DNA of 64,000 nt from contig NC_066518.1 of the NCBI RefSeq assembly GCF_024679095.1, positions 6,772,610 through 6,836,609 of the forward strand, in the 5' to 3' direction. A program made the position numbers and the translations under genes. Positions within the stretch are counted from its first letter, which is position 1, and each line of letters opens with the position of its first letter. This document shows positions 25,851-39,279 of this stretch, one piece after another. This DNA comes from Eriocheir sinensis. Taxonomy: Eukaryota > Arthropoda > Malacostraca > Decapoda > Varunidae. The notes beneath the pieces were generated by a model. The model did no database searches. It saw only the letters and a list, made by a program, of their open reading frames with translations, and was not told the origin of the DNA.

Positions 25851-26184
25851 AAAAAGTTTTATATGCGTGTAAAAACTGTAAGAATGGTGTATTTTGGTTT
25901 AAGAGATTTGTGTTTAAGAACTTTGGAAGGAGATTTATTTTTACTAAAGACTTGGGCTATTGAGACAAAGGAAGATTTACTTGTGTATTAGAAAGCAAAC
26001 CTCACTGAAAGACTTGTTGAAATTGGTTTAAGTGGATGTGGAAGCGTTGATAGTTGGTTTTCATGAGTTTAAGGGATCACAGAATTCTGGGGTCATGGGC
26101 CGTTGAGACAAAGGGATGTGTGAGGGTGTGTCAGTGAACGGAGAGAGACACGACGGAGCTGAGGAGGTGAAGTGTATATAAGGA

Positions 26185-26580
26185 ACCCGAGTCCATATTC
26201 TTAAACGTATCCGGCTTCCATTTCCATTATTTTCTTGGGCCACAGAGAAGATTAACGGGGTTTTTATAGGTGATTTTCTCATTTAAGGTCCAGTACTAGT
26301 GTTAAACTATTTACTGGGATCACAAATGTCCCTGAAAATCCCAGCAACTTCCACGAGAACTGAGGTGCCGATACTTAAGAATACGGGCTCTGATTTGATG
26401 CCTCAGAGAACATTAACTGGGATTTTATAGGTGAGTTTCTCATTATAATTCCGGTCCAGTACTAGTGTTAAACTATATACCGGGATCACAAAAGTCCCTG
26501 AAAATACCAGCAACTTCCACGAGAGGCTCTTGAAACTGAAATGCTGATACGTTAAATTAAGAATACTTGTTCCGGGTGGT
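26185..26580. repeat. Dispersed element duplicated in tandem (~195 bp)
   Basis: Two copies share TTAACnGGGnTTTTATAGGTGA, GGTCCAGTACTAGTGTTAAA and ATnCCAGCAACTTCCACGAG. Each begins or ends with a string like ATTCTTAAACGTATC or ACTTAAGAATACG. Probably a SINE-type element; ends are approximate. Confidence 0.7.
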
Positions 26581-26874
26581 CGCTAGTCGAGTCTCAAGTG
26601 TGTTTAAGTTTACCAGAAAAGAACCAAACACCGCAGGACTTTAAAGGTGAACAAATAAAGAGAATAGCAATGATTATGCTAGTAAGGGCGTTGGCCAAAA
26701 TACGGAACGACATTTGAAAGCACTATTTGTCGTCCAGCTCATTTCCTCGTCTTCAAAAGCAACTACTAAAGGCGGGTGTTGGAAAAAGGAGAAGAAGCAA
26801 ACTTTATTGGTGATTATGGAGAAGGTCAGGTCTGTCAGGTGGAGTGTATGTGTGGGAGGGAGAGAGAGAACGAG

Positions 26875-27400
<526 letters not shown>

Positions 27401-27479
27401 AAGAAAAGACTCAAAACAGACAAATAAATCACGACAGCAGGTGTTTGCATAGCCGAAGAAGTTGGCGGCGTGAAGATCA

Positions 27480-27778
27480 GGGCTGAGAATGGGAGGAGAG
27501 AAGAAGAAAAGAAGGAGGAAGAGGAGGAAGATAAGGAGGAGGAGGAGGGGGGGAAGGAGGAAAGAATAAGTTAGGAGGAGAAGGAGGAGGAGGTGACGTG
27601 GAGAAATAGGAGGGAAATGATAACGAAGGAGGAGTTGGAGGAGGAGAAGGAGGTGAAAATGGGAAAGAGTAGGACAACGATGAAAAAGAAAACGGGAAGG
27701 AAAAAGGAGAAAACGGAGAACGTGACGGAGAGGTACGGAGAAACGAGAGAGGGAAAACTAGCCGACGGAGACAGAAGG

Positions 27779-27832
<54 letters not shown>

Positions 27833-28050
27833 AAAACAAAGCCGGAAACAAAAGAGAGGGAAAGATATAGTAACACGGACGAAGAGAAAGAGAGAGCAAA
27901 ACCAAACCAAAAACAAAAGAAAGGGAGAAAGAGGAGGAGGAAAAGAAAGAAAGAGGACGAGGGCGAGGACGAGGACGAAGACGAGGACGAGGAGGAGGAC
28001 GAGGTGAAAGTCAAGACAGTCAAGAACAGGAATACAATGCTGTCTTGAGT
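27480..28050. repeat. Purine-rich tract with an embedded GA repeat
   Basis: GAGGAGGA-type sequence with pure GA at 27781-27831 and a GGACGA repeat at about 27955-28005. Highly charged frames here are compositional. Confidence 0.85.
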
Positions 28051-28369
28051 GTTGAAAAGAATTGTGGATGAGAGACAGTGGCGGCGGCGGCAGCTTCGTC
28101 GTCGTGTGAAAAGACTGCCGACCGTCCGGACTCTGACACGAGCGAGCAAATAGAAGCGCCGCGGAATAAAGAGTCGCAGGAATGAGAGGAATGGACTCGG
28201 GCGGGTGCTTTGTTGCGTGAGGAATGACAACGTTTGAGGTGGGAGTGGAGACGGATGGAGTTACGTTCACTTGGGCAATGTCCGTTTGTGTGGGTGTTGC
28301 GTGTTTGTGCGGGTGTGTGTGTATGTGTGAGAACGAGAGGAATACACTAAGAGCCGTATATTTCAACTT

Positions 28370-28560
28370 TTCGGCGCCCGAGTACACATATTTAATCAGG
28401 CTTTTGTAGGACATTTGGGCATTTCCAGGGACGGTAGCTTTCTGATCCTGGTGGTAGTTCGACCCTTCTTCTGTACCATGAACCGAAGAAAACACTAATT
28501 AGAACCCGATTGATTTCCTCTTTGGCCTTTGGAAATAGCTGATGTGAGAGGCTGAAGCTT
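28370..28560. repeat. Dispersed repeat copy (CCTGGTGGTAGT family)
   Basis: It shares ACACATATTTAATCAGGCTT, TGATCCTGGTGGTAGTTCGA, CCCTTCTTCTGTACC and AATAGCTGATGTGAGAGGC with 6600-6820 at roughly 80% by eye. Confidence 0.7.
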
Positions 28561-28881
28561 CCAAGAAAACCGATCTAAGCTGCGCGTGGCCTCGGTGATC
28601 ATCTCCTTTACATTTACACGGGACAATAAAAAAAAGCAAGCCAGCAGAGAGAGAGAGAGACACGAGAGTAAGGAGAGGTTCCGGGCACGTGGGAAGGGAG
28701 GAAGGGGAACGACAGGTGTGCCAGGTGGTGCCGTGAGCCTCGTCTCGCAGGTAATGACTCTCGCCGAGGTATGCAAGGAACACCTGAGCTCATTGAGGGA
28801 CATTAACTCGACGGCCGGAATGGCAGTGTGTGGGCGTTGGGTTTACACATCGGACCTAAGATTTAAGGGCTAAGTGTGATT

Positions 28882-29142
<261 letters not shown>

Positions 29143-29199
29143 CCAAATAACTTTTTTTTTTATCTTTAATAGTATTTTTTAACATTAATTTGGTCATCA

Positions 29200-30053
29200 T
29201 CGTTCTCCTCCTCGTCATCATTGTCATCTTCATCATCATCATCAGGAGCAGCATCAGTTTCATCATCTTCATCATCATTATATCTCATTATCTTCCTGTT
29301 ATCATCTTGTTCTTTTTTTATTTTCGTTCTTCCTTTCTTCTATTTGAACTATATTTCTTCCTGTTCCACTTTTCCCTTTTTTTTCTTTTTTCCTTCTTGT
29401 TCTTGTTCTTCTTCTTTGTTTCTTGTTTTGCTCTTCGTGTTCTTGTTCTTGTTCCTCTTGTTCTTCTTGTTCTTGTTCTTCTTTTTCTTCGCCACCACTT
29501 GCTTCTCATCCTTGTATCCTTTTTTCTGACCTCTCTTCTCCCTTTATTGAACCATTCGTCTCTCTCTCTCTCTTCCAAAGTTAACCCTCCTTGTACAGAC
29601 CCTTCGATCTTAAGTTTGTCTCATTATCATCTATTATCATTGTAATTCCGATAATTACACGAGATTACACCGAAGTTTCACCGAGATATTCATTATGTAG
29701 GAGGAGGAGGAGGTGGTGGTGCTGGTGGAGGTGGTGGTGGTGGGTGTATTTCCATTAGCCATGAATGCAGTGGATGGATGCCTCAGGGGTGGTTGGGGAT
29801 GGTTGCGTGAGGTTGTGGTGGAGACTGTGGTAGTTGTTTGTACGGGAAATTGATGTTTGGTTGTCACCGTCTTGGGTTTTAGTGAGTGGTAGTGGTAGTG
29901 GTAGTAGTAGTAGTGGTGGTGGTGGTGGTGGGGCTGGTTTGAGATCGTTGGAGGTGAATGTGGTGGTGGTGGAGGCTGTGATTGTTGCTTGGACGATAAA
30001 TTGATGATTGGTCGTCTTCGTTTTGTTTTTCGTGAGTGGTATCAATAATGGTT

Positions 30054-30087
<34 letters not shown>

Positions 30088-30430
30088 TGGTGTCGGCTCT
30101 AGTTTGAGATCGTTGGTGGTGGATGTGGTGGTGGTGGAGGCTGTGGTTGTGGCTGGTAAAAGGAACTGAAGGTTGTCTCCGTGTTGTTGTGAGTGGTGGA
30201 GTAATGTTTGTTCAGCAGTGATGGTGGTTTGAGCTCGTTGGTGGTGGTTGACGTTCTGCGGTTGTGGCTGGTAAAAGGAACTAAAGGTTGTCTCCGTTTT
30301 GCTGTGAGTGGTGGAGTAATGGTTGTTCAGTAGTAGTGGTGGTGCTGGTTTGAGATCGTTGGTGGTGGATGTGGTGGTGGTTGATGTTCTGTGGTTGTGG
30401 GTGGTACGCTAAACTGAAAGCTGACTCCGT
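29200..30430. repeat. TC/TTG-rich tract and GGT minisatellite
   Basis: 29200-29530 is TTC/TTG-rich with short ATC repeats. From 29700 a loose GGT-rich array follows, in which GGCTGTGGTTGTGGCTGGTA or close forms, TGTCTCCGT and GTGAGTGGT recur near 29820, 29980, 30145 and 30265. A TAG repeat lies at 30055-30083. Noncoding. Confidence 0.8.
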
Positions 30431-30439
30431 GTTGCAGTG

Positions 30440-32380
30440 AGTGGTAGAGCATCTTCTTATTTCACAAGAGGAAGCAGCAAACAGTGAAGGGCAAGCGAAA
30501 AACAACTAGACAAAAGAGCCCGCAAGTGGTTGTTTCAGTAGTAATAGTGGTGGTATTGCCAAGTAGTGATAATCGGGTACTTCAGAGCGCCCGTTATCTA
30601 GAGGGCGCCACTGGACCTTCTAACCGCCCATTCTCTCTTTCGAACAGGCGACCGTGCTGCCCTCTGCATAGGCTCAGCTCACTAAGGCTCTAATGGCGTG
30701 AGACGGTGGTTGTGAACTTGTGGTAGTGTTGTGGGTGACAGTGGAAGGGAGTACGTTGACAGTGAGCTGGTGCAATGCGTGTGGTTCTGAGGAAAAGACA
30801 AGCAGACTGGCACGGCGTTGATGGTGAGTAGCAATTAAGTTAGCAACCCCAGCAGGTTTGATTTATTATGTACGGTATATCTCTCAGCCTGTATCTGTTT
30901 ATGTATGCCTGTTTATCCTTACTGCTTGCTCTTGTGGGTTTTTCAAAGAATGCGTGAGAGGAAAAGAACACTGGAGAGTCAGGAGGAGGAGGAAAAGATA
31001 AAGAAGAAGAGGAGGAGGTTTTAAATGATGTGTCTCTCCTATGTTTGGGTTTCCATGATGAATTAGGGGGACATCTTCGGCTCCTGTGCGTCCAAGGGAG
31101 GGTTGCGTGGCGCCATTGTGAAGGGGGAGGGTGTTGGGTATTGTTGTGTCCTGGGCGTTGCCGGGAGACGTGGTGTGTGGTGGGGCTCTCTGTCGGTGTG
31201 TCCAATGGTGTGTGTTGGCCGTTGTGTTCTATTAATTCCTCATCCTCTCCTCCCGCGGTGATTCTTGGGGTATCGTAAAAACTTCCATAAGCCTCTGTTG
31301 ATTACTAAGTTTTCTTCTTTGGAGGAGGAAAAGGAGAACGACGAGGAGGAGGAGGCATTTTCTCCAGACCTCCGAGTATAGAAAGCTATTTATAGGAAGG
31401 TAGTATTAATTCCACGGGCTTCCTTTTCTTTCTCCTCCATTCCTTGCCGTTCCAGTGAGAAGATAATGGTCGGTTGGGAGACTTTCTTTCCGAACTTGTC
31501 TTTGATCAGTTTCTTGAGTCAGCGCCGGTCGTGTGTAGGTAGCCAGCCAGTCTCGGGTAGCCCAAAGACGCGGGAAAGTGGCCTCAGGTGGTTCTCAGGT
31601 GTTCCTTTGCTGCTCTTCTGCCTGGAATTTCCCGGCGGTGCTTCGGGCGGTGTATGGTTCCTTTTGGTTCCCAGATGGCGCTGCAAGTGCCCTCCAGGTG
31701 TGTCCAGGTTCCGGACCCGACGCAAAGAAGGAAAGGAAGGAAGGAAGGAAGCCCCTCCCACCCAGCTCCATATCAAAGGCTCTTTTGAAGTCTTAGAAAG
31801 GTTTCACTGGAGGGGCTGTGATCGGGCGGGAGCTTTTTTTAATGAAGGTATTTTTGCTCCCCGCCGGAGGAGTAGAAGGGTGAGGGGCGGGTGAGAGGTG
31901 CGAGAATATTTTTATTTCGTGTTTTTCAGAGGCTCTAATGACGGCCACAGCGGAGTCGCGCGCTCGGTGTGATTACGAGAACGGGAGATCCAGGGCCCTA
32001 AATATTTTACCTCCGCGCTGATGCTCGTTATGGAGAGAGGGAGATGAGGGAGAGAGGGAGGGATGCGGTGGACGGAAAAGACGGAAAGGCTCAGCTCGAA
32101 GGGCAACCAAAGAGACGTGGATTAGGGCCATGGGAAGGAGAGAAGGAATAGTAACAGGCTGCCGCAATAAAGACATGAAGACAGAGAGGGAGAGAAGTCA
32201 CTAAAAGGAGGAAGAACGGAACAATAGGGGGAAGGATGGAGAATTCAGAAGACATAAGAGATAAAAGGGAATGTAAGAAAGGCTGAAAAAGTCAAACGGA
32301 GAAAAAGACAGAGGTATAAGAGATTAGAAGTGGCTGGAGAGACGGGACAAAGACACTGATAGAGGTGAGGTGAGGGAGAC
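30440..32380. other. Unique stretch without a recognised gene
   Basis: Several segments (31030-31260, 31450-31900) have balanced composition and open frames of 70-140 codons. None of the translations looks like a known domain and no pair of frames is joined by convincing splice sites. Confidence 0.4.
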
Positions 32381-32384
32381 GAGA

Positions 32385-32475
32385 TGCCGCGGTTCGTGTG
32401 GTACAGTGGGTTCGAACTCATCGCGGGTGTAGGGTTGAGGTGGACGAGGACGGTTCGAATCCCAAGCAAAACCAT
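32385..32475 (+). mobile_element. tRNA-derived SINE head (tentative)
   Basis: Contains an A-box-like GTGGTACAGTGG and, about 50 bases on, GGTTCGAATCCC, a near-perfect box B. The flanks do not fold into an acceptor stem, so it is a tRNA-derived retroposon rather than a tRNA gene. It sits just 5' of a CT tract (32520-32586). Confidence 0.4.
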
Positions 32476-32517
32476 TCTTCCCCGTCTAGCTGGCGAGCGA
32501 GTGATTTGTAACTCTTT

Positions 32518-32519
<2 letters not shown>

Positions 32520-32586
<67 letters not shown>
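32520..32586. repeat. (CT)n microsatellite
   Basis: A pure CT tract of about 65 bp following the tRNA-like segment. Confidence 0.96.
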
Positions 32587-32590
<4 letters not shown>

Positions 32591-32650
32591 CTTCTCTTTT
32601 CTTCCTTCTTCTCCCTTTCTCCTATCCCTTTCTCTTCTTCCTTTCAATTC

Positions 32651-32805
32651 TCTACCCCTGCCCCAAAACTGTATTCTGGGCTCCAAATACGAAAGTCATT
32701 TATAGCTATCGTTAAAAGAGTTAGATCCTGGTGTGTCTTGGCAATAGTTAGGCGTCGAAAACCGGTAAATACTATGCTCTTGAGTACGATAATCTGGCAA
32801 CGGTG
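32651..32805. mobile_element. hAT-type MITE, left end missing
   Basis: The right half of the 45977-46169 element recurs: TCGTTAAAA, CAATAGTT, AAACCGGTAAA, GCTCTTGAGTACGA, ending AATCTGGCAACGGTG. On the other strand that end reads CACCGTTGCCAGATT. The left terminal repeat is not found. Confidence 0.6.
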
Positions 32806-33032
32806 TCGATAATTTGGGGATAGGATGGGATGGGAAACCTTGCGCAGAGGGGTAAAGGAGTAAAAAGTATACGAGAGACCAGGAAAGAGGTACCAAGGGC
32901 GTTGCAAATCTTCCGTTCCTCACCAGTAAATAACTCCCGGGGAAATAAAATAGCAGCGTGGGGGAAAATGTCTATACATCACAACGAGGATAGAAGTTAA
33001 TTCAGAGTAACTAATGTATTTATCGAAAAGTG

Positions 33033-33033
33033 G

Positions 33034-33076
<43 letters not shown>

Positions 33077-33258
33077 TGTGTGTGTGTAGATGTTTTTTTC
33101 GTCGTTGTTTTTATATATCACTTCATTTCACGCGTATTGTTCCCGTAGTTTTATTTTTCACGTCATAAATGCTTGATTGAATAATTCGTTGCGTTGCCGT
33201 TATACATGCATTTCCATTGTTCGCCGCCGGGAGTGTGTGTGTGTGTGTGTGTGTGTGA
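33033..33258. repeat. Two (GT)n microsatellites
   Basis: GT tracts lie at 33033-33087 and 33231-33258. Confidence 0.95.
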
Positions 33259-33379
33259 GTATCGCTTTTTCAATAGCCCACGTCACACACTTTTTTTTCC
33301 CACCACCACCTGTGCGGCTAAAAAAATATTGTCCACCTGTGTGTTAATTAACGTTTGTGAGCGGCGTTTGAACCCTTTC

Positions 33380-34263
33380 GGCGGAGGGGACCACACGAAG
33401 GGAGAGGAGGGAGGGAGAGGAGGAAGGGAGGGCGTGAGGTGGAAAGTTGAGTGTGGGGGGGAGGAGTGGGGCGGCGAGAAAGGAAGGAAATAAGGGAGTA
33501 AGGGGGAGGGAAAGGGAGTAAATAGGATTGATACGTGAAGGAGAGCAGGAGAGGAAGCTGAAAGGGAGAGAGTGGGAGAGCTAAAAGAAGGAAAGAGGAA
33601 AGGAGAAAAGGGAATAGAGGAGATGGATAATGAAGGATTGGCGACAAAGAGACAGATGTGAAAGGAGGGAGAGAGTGGGAAAGATGAATGAATGAAGAAG
33701 GAGAAGAGGGAATAAACGGATGGATAGTGAAGGATTGGCGAAAAAAGAGATGTGAAAGGAAGGAGAGAGTGGGAAAAATGAATGAAGGAAGAAGGAGAAG
33801 AATGAAAGTGAATAAGAAAGAGAGAAAGAGGGAAAGATAAAAAGAGGGAGAGTGGGAAATCTGAAAGAAGGAAGGAGAGAAGGAGGAGAGGGAGTAATTT
33901 AGATAGATAATAAAGGCTTGGGGGTGTGAAGGAGAATGAAGAGGAGAGAAAAATGAAAGGAGGGATAGAATGTGAAGGCTGAAGGAAGGAAGGAGAAAAG
34001 GGAGTGAATAGATAATGAAGGATTAGTGTGAAGGAAAGTGAATGGGAGAGAAAGATGAAAAGGGAGGATAAAGTGGAAAAGCTGAAAGAAGGGAGGCTTG
34101 AGTGGAAGGCGGGAGTGATTATAATTATGAACAGGGAGAAGGGAGGAAGGGAGGAGAGAGGGAGGGAGGTGATGGGAGGGGAGGAGATTACGTAATGGGT
34201 TAATGGTAGGGAGGGAGGGAGGGAGGGAAGGAAGGGGAGGGATAAATGGAGGAAAAAAAAGGG

Positions 34264-34317
<54 letters not shown>
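33380..34317. repeat. Purine-rich minisatellite and (CA)n
   Basis: AG-rich units contain GTGGGAAA, GAATGAAGAAGGAGAA and ATAATGAAGGATTGGC at irregular spacing of about 100 bp, ending in a pure CA tract at 34266-34317. Confidence 0.8.
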
Positions 34318-34318
<1 letters not shown>

Positions 34319-34319
34319 A

Positions 34320-34908
34320 ACAACAAGGGGAGGTTCCGTCAACAAGAGAGAAACATTTCCCTCGGCGGTGACTAAACTAAAAATGTTAAAAAAAGGACAA
34401 TTACAGACACAGTTTCATCCAGGGCGACAAGGAAGTTCTGAACACACACGCACACACGCACACACACGCACATTCGAATAGGGGCAAAGGAAGATATTAT
34501 TATGAGTGTAAATGAGGAAATAAAGTGAATAATGAAAAAAAAAAGGAAACTGCCGCCATCATAAAAATAAAAATAAAATAAAGGAAAATAAATTAATCAA
34601 TGGGGTCTATAGGTATTATGAATAGACTGATGCCGTTTCAACAGTAAAACGCTAACTACATTGGCTTCCATTTGACCATTACATGCATAGCCCCGCCCCC
34701 CTCCCCCCTAGCACAACTATACAGGACACAAGGAAGCCCGACACACACACACACACACACACACTTACACACAACAGTGGCAGCGGAAAACATGGCGATG
34801 AAAAAATAACAAAATAAAAGTGTTGAGGGTATGAGGAGACGGAGGGAGGATAGTAGAGCATTCACTAACTCACACGAATAATGGTAAATAACAGGAGTAG
34901 GAAAAAAC

Positions 34909-34954
<46 letters not shown>

Positions 34955-35494
34955 TAATAATAGTAATTCTTGGTTTGGTTTACTGTCACTCACGGGTAGA
35001 CTTTAATTAGTATGTTACATTTGGTATTTAGGGGATCAAGTCTTGTCCCAGAGGTATTTCTTTTATTCAGGGTAAGGGACGGATGTAGGGGGTGGGGTGG
35101 GGGTCAGGGGCTACTGGGGAGGGGGTTAGAGGTTACGGGGGGGGAGGGGTGAAGGGGTGAAGGAGAGCTAGGCTGATGGGCGCCGCTTCTCCCCGTAAAG
35201 GCAGCCAAAAACACCGACATGGGTAATGGGGTGAGGGGGGGAAGGGAGAGGGTGAGGGGAAGGGTAGTAGAAGGCGTTTTCATTTATTTTGTCTGAATCA
35301 TTGTTGGAGTTTATCATCACCATCATCATCGTCTTGAATGGTTATGTACACACACGTGCGGTTAATTACATACACACACGTACACCCCCCCCATCTCCCC
35401 CCACCCACCAACACACACACACACACCACTCCCCCTCCCCCCCATACATTCCATACACATAACCATCACTTACGCATATAATCACGCACAAGGG

Positions 35495-35561
<67 letters not shown>

Positions 35562-35640
35562 TCTATTAGGTTTACATAGCACACCTAGTTAGTCCGTGTA
35601 CAGCCCTTGTCAATCCCGGGATGGACACGTGACGGCGTTG

Positions 35641-35685
<45 letters not shown>

Positions 35686-35840
35686 CACACTCCCTTCCAC
35701 CGGCCCCTCCTTCGCCCTCCACACTTCATCACAGCAGTAGATAAGCACGCATGCCAATTGGCTCGTAATGCTCGGCTTGTTTTGTCCATTAAGTAGTTAG
35801 TTAGTTAGTCAGTTAGTTCGTTAGTTAGTTAGTGTGAGTG
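34320..35840. repeat. Gene-free stretch with CA, ATA, G-rich and TAGT repeats
   Basis: CA at 34740-34766, ATA/ATAATA at 34908-34965, G-run-rich DNA at 35085-35155 (quadruplex-prone), CA at 35500-35560 and 35641-35683, and GTTA/TAGT repeats at 35790-35835. No gene is seen. Confidence 0.8.
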
Positions 35841-36057
35841 TATGTGCGTTTGCGTATGCGTGTGAGCCAGCCAGCATGCATACTTCACCTACTGTCCGAG
35901 ACCCTTTTAGTCCCTCGTCATGGAGTCAGTCCAACACTCACTGTCCCAACCAACCACTCGCCCCGCCCCTCAGCCCGCTCACTCGCCCTCCCCGGCACTC
36001 ACTCCGCCACTCACGCCCCCGCCACACACTCCAGCCGCGCCCCTCGCCGTCACTCAC

Positions 36058-36097
36058 CTGGTCATGTGGGTCCGGTGTTCGACAGTAAAGTTGTGAG
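36058..36097 (-). CDS. Possible 40-nt exon on the minus strand (tentative)
   Basis: Read on the minus strand, a pyrimidine-rich acceptor ending CCTGCAG precedes 40 nt that end CCAG before a consensus GTGAGT donor. If it followed the 39184-39226 exon (phase 1) the frame stays open. The residues would extend the carbonic anhydrase-related protein's variable C-terminus. There is no sequence similarity to support it, only the splice sites and a GC-rich neighbourhood (35900-36060). Confidence 0.2.
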
Positions 36098-36784
36098 CTG
36101 CAGGTGTAGGGAATGGGAACCGTGGCTCGTGAGTATACAAGCGGCCTCACAAAGCAAGTAAACAAGACAATGCCTCAACAGTAAACTAATAAGATAGCTA
36201 GTGGAGTGGTAAACTGTGTGCACCAGGCCAGACCCAGGCAGTGAACTAGCAAAAAAATAAAAAAAAGGTACAGGAATAATAAATAGCAAATAGCAGTGGT
36301 GGATCTGGGTCTGGAGAGCAAACTTTCTGCTTCTTTTCTCTCCTTTGGCTAAATAATATCCTAAAAAAGTAGAGTAAGAAAATGACACTTGGTTGTCCTG
36401 CTCTAGTGGTTGATATATAAAGGTAATAATGATCCTCGTCTTCTTTCTCTTCTTATAAGCATCACAATAAAAACATGTAAATAAGGGGACTGGTTTGAGG
36501 AATTGAAAAAATAGGTATAGATTCTTTGTATTAAGTGGTGCTAAGTGATCTAGAAATGCAAGGCGGTGTTGGGGGTCAGCTATGCACCGATATACAGACA
36601 TACACTATTGAGTACAAGCTTGGCTACAGTGACATGCCCTAATGTAAGATATGGGAAAATAACCTCTGGAAAAATATCTCTGGGCCAGAAAAAAGCAAAT
36701 AAATGGACTTATCTAGGAACATATTTACAAGTATAGTTTGAAAAGTCCTACAATTACAATATATATAGATACTACGACTACTTG

Positions 36785-36786
36785 TG

Positions 36787-36819
<33 letters not shown>

Positions 36820-36908
36820 TTACTACTGCTACTACTACTACCGGTATTACTACTACTACTACTACTACTACATTTTTCTCCTCCTCCTCCTCTTCCTCCT
36901 CCCTCTTT

Positions 36909-36941
<33 letters not shown>

Positions 36942-37001
36942 ATTTTTTCTCCTCCTCCTACTACTACTATACCATTACTGATATTTCTACTGCTCTTGTC
37001 T

Positions 37002-37044
<43 letters not shown>

Positions 37045-37109
37045 CACTGTTACTATACTCTGTGCCTACAATCATAATCCTTTCTACATTATTCATACAT
37101 TTTAATACC

Positions 37110-37163
<54 letters not shown>

Positions 37164-37233
37164 AAGCAACACGCAACCATTGACTCGTACCTTTGTAATG
37201 ACGTCACGAGAACAATGAAGTCATTACGTCGGC

Positions 37234-37290
<57 letters not shown>
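36785..37290. repeat. (TAC)n, (GA)n and (ATT)n microsatellites
   Basis: An interrupted TAC array covers about 36785-37045. GA follows at 37113-37160 and ATT at 37238-37290. Confidence 0.95.
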
Positions 37291-37564
37291 CATTGGTCGC
37301 AGTGTGAGTGTAGTTATTTGAGTTGCTTGTTAGAGGTTTAAGTTGAAAAAAATAATAATAGAAGTAGCAATGGTGGTGATAATGGTTGTAGTAATGATAA
37401 TAGTGATGATAGTAATAATGATAGTAATAGTAGTAGACGAACTCACTACACTATCGAACTATCAAGAAAACAATTAACAACGGCAACAATAACAAGAAAG
37501 AGTTGAAAATGACATAGAAAACACCAACCAATCTACTCACAAACAGAAAAACAAACAAACGGAG

Positions 37565-37567
<3 letters not shown>

Positions 37568-37632
<65 letters not shown>

Positions 37633-37782
37633 GAACAAACGGGAAGGAAGCTGACGATCATTTGCCAAAGTTTTCATCTCTCCAACAACTCGATGAGAAA
37701 AATAAAAAAAGTTCCTTCAGTTTCGTAAAAAAAAAGAAAAAAAAAACAGAAGGAAAGAAAGAGAACGGGAACGACGAACCCA

Positions 37783-37842
<60 letters not shown>

Positions 37843-38219
37843 AAAAAAAGTAAGCCAATTTCTTCTCCTCGGTTCGTTTTTCCTTTCCTTCAAATAATTT
37901 CTCCGCGGCTCGCTTTCCCTTTGAAGTACGAGGCCAATCTTGATAAAAAAAAAAAAAAAAAATAGAAGACAGAAAATAATACTAATAATAATGCTGAGAA
38001 CTGTGGAACTTTAAATGGGAGGTTGAAATTTTGTGAACCTTGTCGTTTTGTACTTTTTTTCGCTCATGTGGAATTCTTTTTTTTTTCTTTTATTATTTGG
38101 TTTAGAATCTTTTTGGGGGAGATTTTGTATTCGCGTTGTGAGTTCAGTTTTATTTCTTTTTTCTTTTTTTCTCACTTCCGGTTCGCAGTTTTGGGAAATT
38201 TTATAAGCTGGCATTAATG

Positions 38220-38289
<70 letters not shown>

Positions 38290-38325
38290 CTGTTTTGATA
38301 GCCAGAACACAGATAAAAGAAAAGG

Positions 38326-38384
<59 letters not shown>

Positions 38385-38546
38385 TTAACAGACATACAAA
38401 GACAGATCAATTGACGGACAGAAAGACAGACATTTTTTGACATTGAAGAAACACGTTGCCAGACAGACATAGACACATACATATAGACAGACAGACAGAC
38501 AGGAAGACAGACAGGCACACAGGACTAGTAGCAACCAAGCAGTCAC

Positions 38547-38613
<67 letters not shown>
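37568..38613. repeat. Series of CA, GA and GACA repeats
   Basis: CA at 37568-37632 and 37786-37842, GA at 38221-38284, CA at 38330-38380, GACA-like at 38455-38520, CA at 38550-38613. The AT-rich DNA between has no gene. Confidence 0.95.
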
Positions 38614-38616
<3 letters not shown>

Positions 38617-39104
38617 CATCGACGATCCAAGCCACTTAAAAAAAACGGCCTAACAAACAAACACACTAATAAGAACAAACAGATTGACTACTATATATAA
38701 AACACGCACGAAATGTCACGACCGATAACCAGAGCAGAAAAAAGACAAAAAAAGAAGAAAAAGAAGAGAAGAAAAAAAAACCCCATGTGGCAGAAGCAAA
38801 CGACAGAAGCTGACATTAAAACCAACACTAACAGTAGATAAAAACACACACACACACAAACACAGATAAAAAAAAAAAAAACAGCAGACATATATTGATA
38901 AAAAAAACTATTTAAAACAAAACATGAGCACTATCGCTGGCCCAGTAATGGTAGGCAGTAATAACAGTGCTTGCAATATATACGTGGTGGACGGTAAAAT
39001 ACTGTAAATTGAATGGAAGAAAAAAGAAAACTAGAGTGGTATTAATAATGCAACTAGTAAGAGACGCAAACTTTCGCTCTCTACGACTAACTAACTACCG
39101 TGAG

Positions 39105-39106
<2 letters not shown>

Positions 39107-39164
<58 letters not shown>
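39107..39164. repeat. (GA)n microsatellite beside the last recognised CARP exon
   Basis: A pure GA tract lies 20 bases beyond the donor of the 39184-39226 exon. On the minus strand it reads CT, i.e. it would lie just inside the following intron. Confidence 0.96.
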
Positions 39165-39167
<3 letters not shown>

Positions 39168-39183
39168 GTTATATGATACACAC

Positions 39184-39226
39184 CTTTGTAGTACGCCTCG
39201 CGGTGCATGGTGGGGCAGTTTCCTCC
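39184..39226 (-). CDS. CARP X/XI-like, C-terminal exon (43 bp)
   Basis: After the acceptor TTCTTTACAG the exon reads GGNCPTMHREAYYK plus one base. It fits the CPTM..YY signature that follows RTNIDF in arthropod CARPs and CPNN in vertebrate CA10. The donor would be GTGTGT, a weak match. If unspliced, the frame runs through the CT microsatellite as a Leu-Ser repeat and stops near 39095. The following exon has not been found. Confidence 0.7.
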
Positions 39227-39279
39227 CTGTAAAGAAACAAAGGAAGGCGGTGATGAGTGGGGCTCCTCTGGCTGACTCT

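Noticed and set aside
32385..32475. A functional tRNA gene
   Set aside because: A box-B-like arm is present but no acceptor or anticodon stem can be paired, so it is listed only as a tRNA-derived SINE head.
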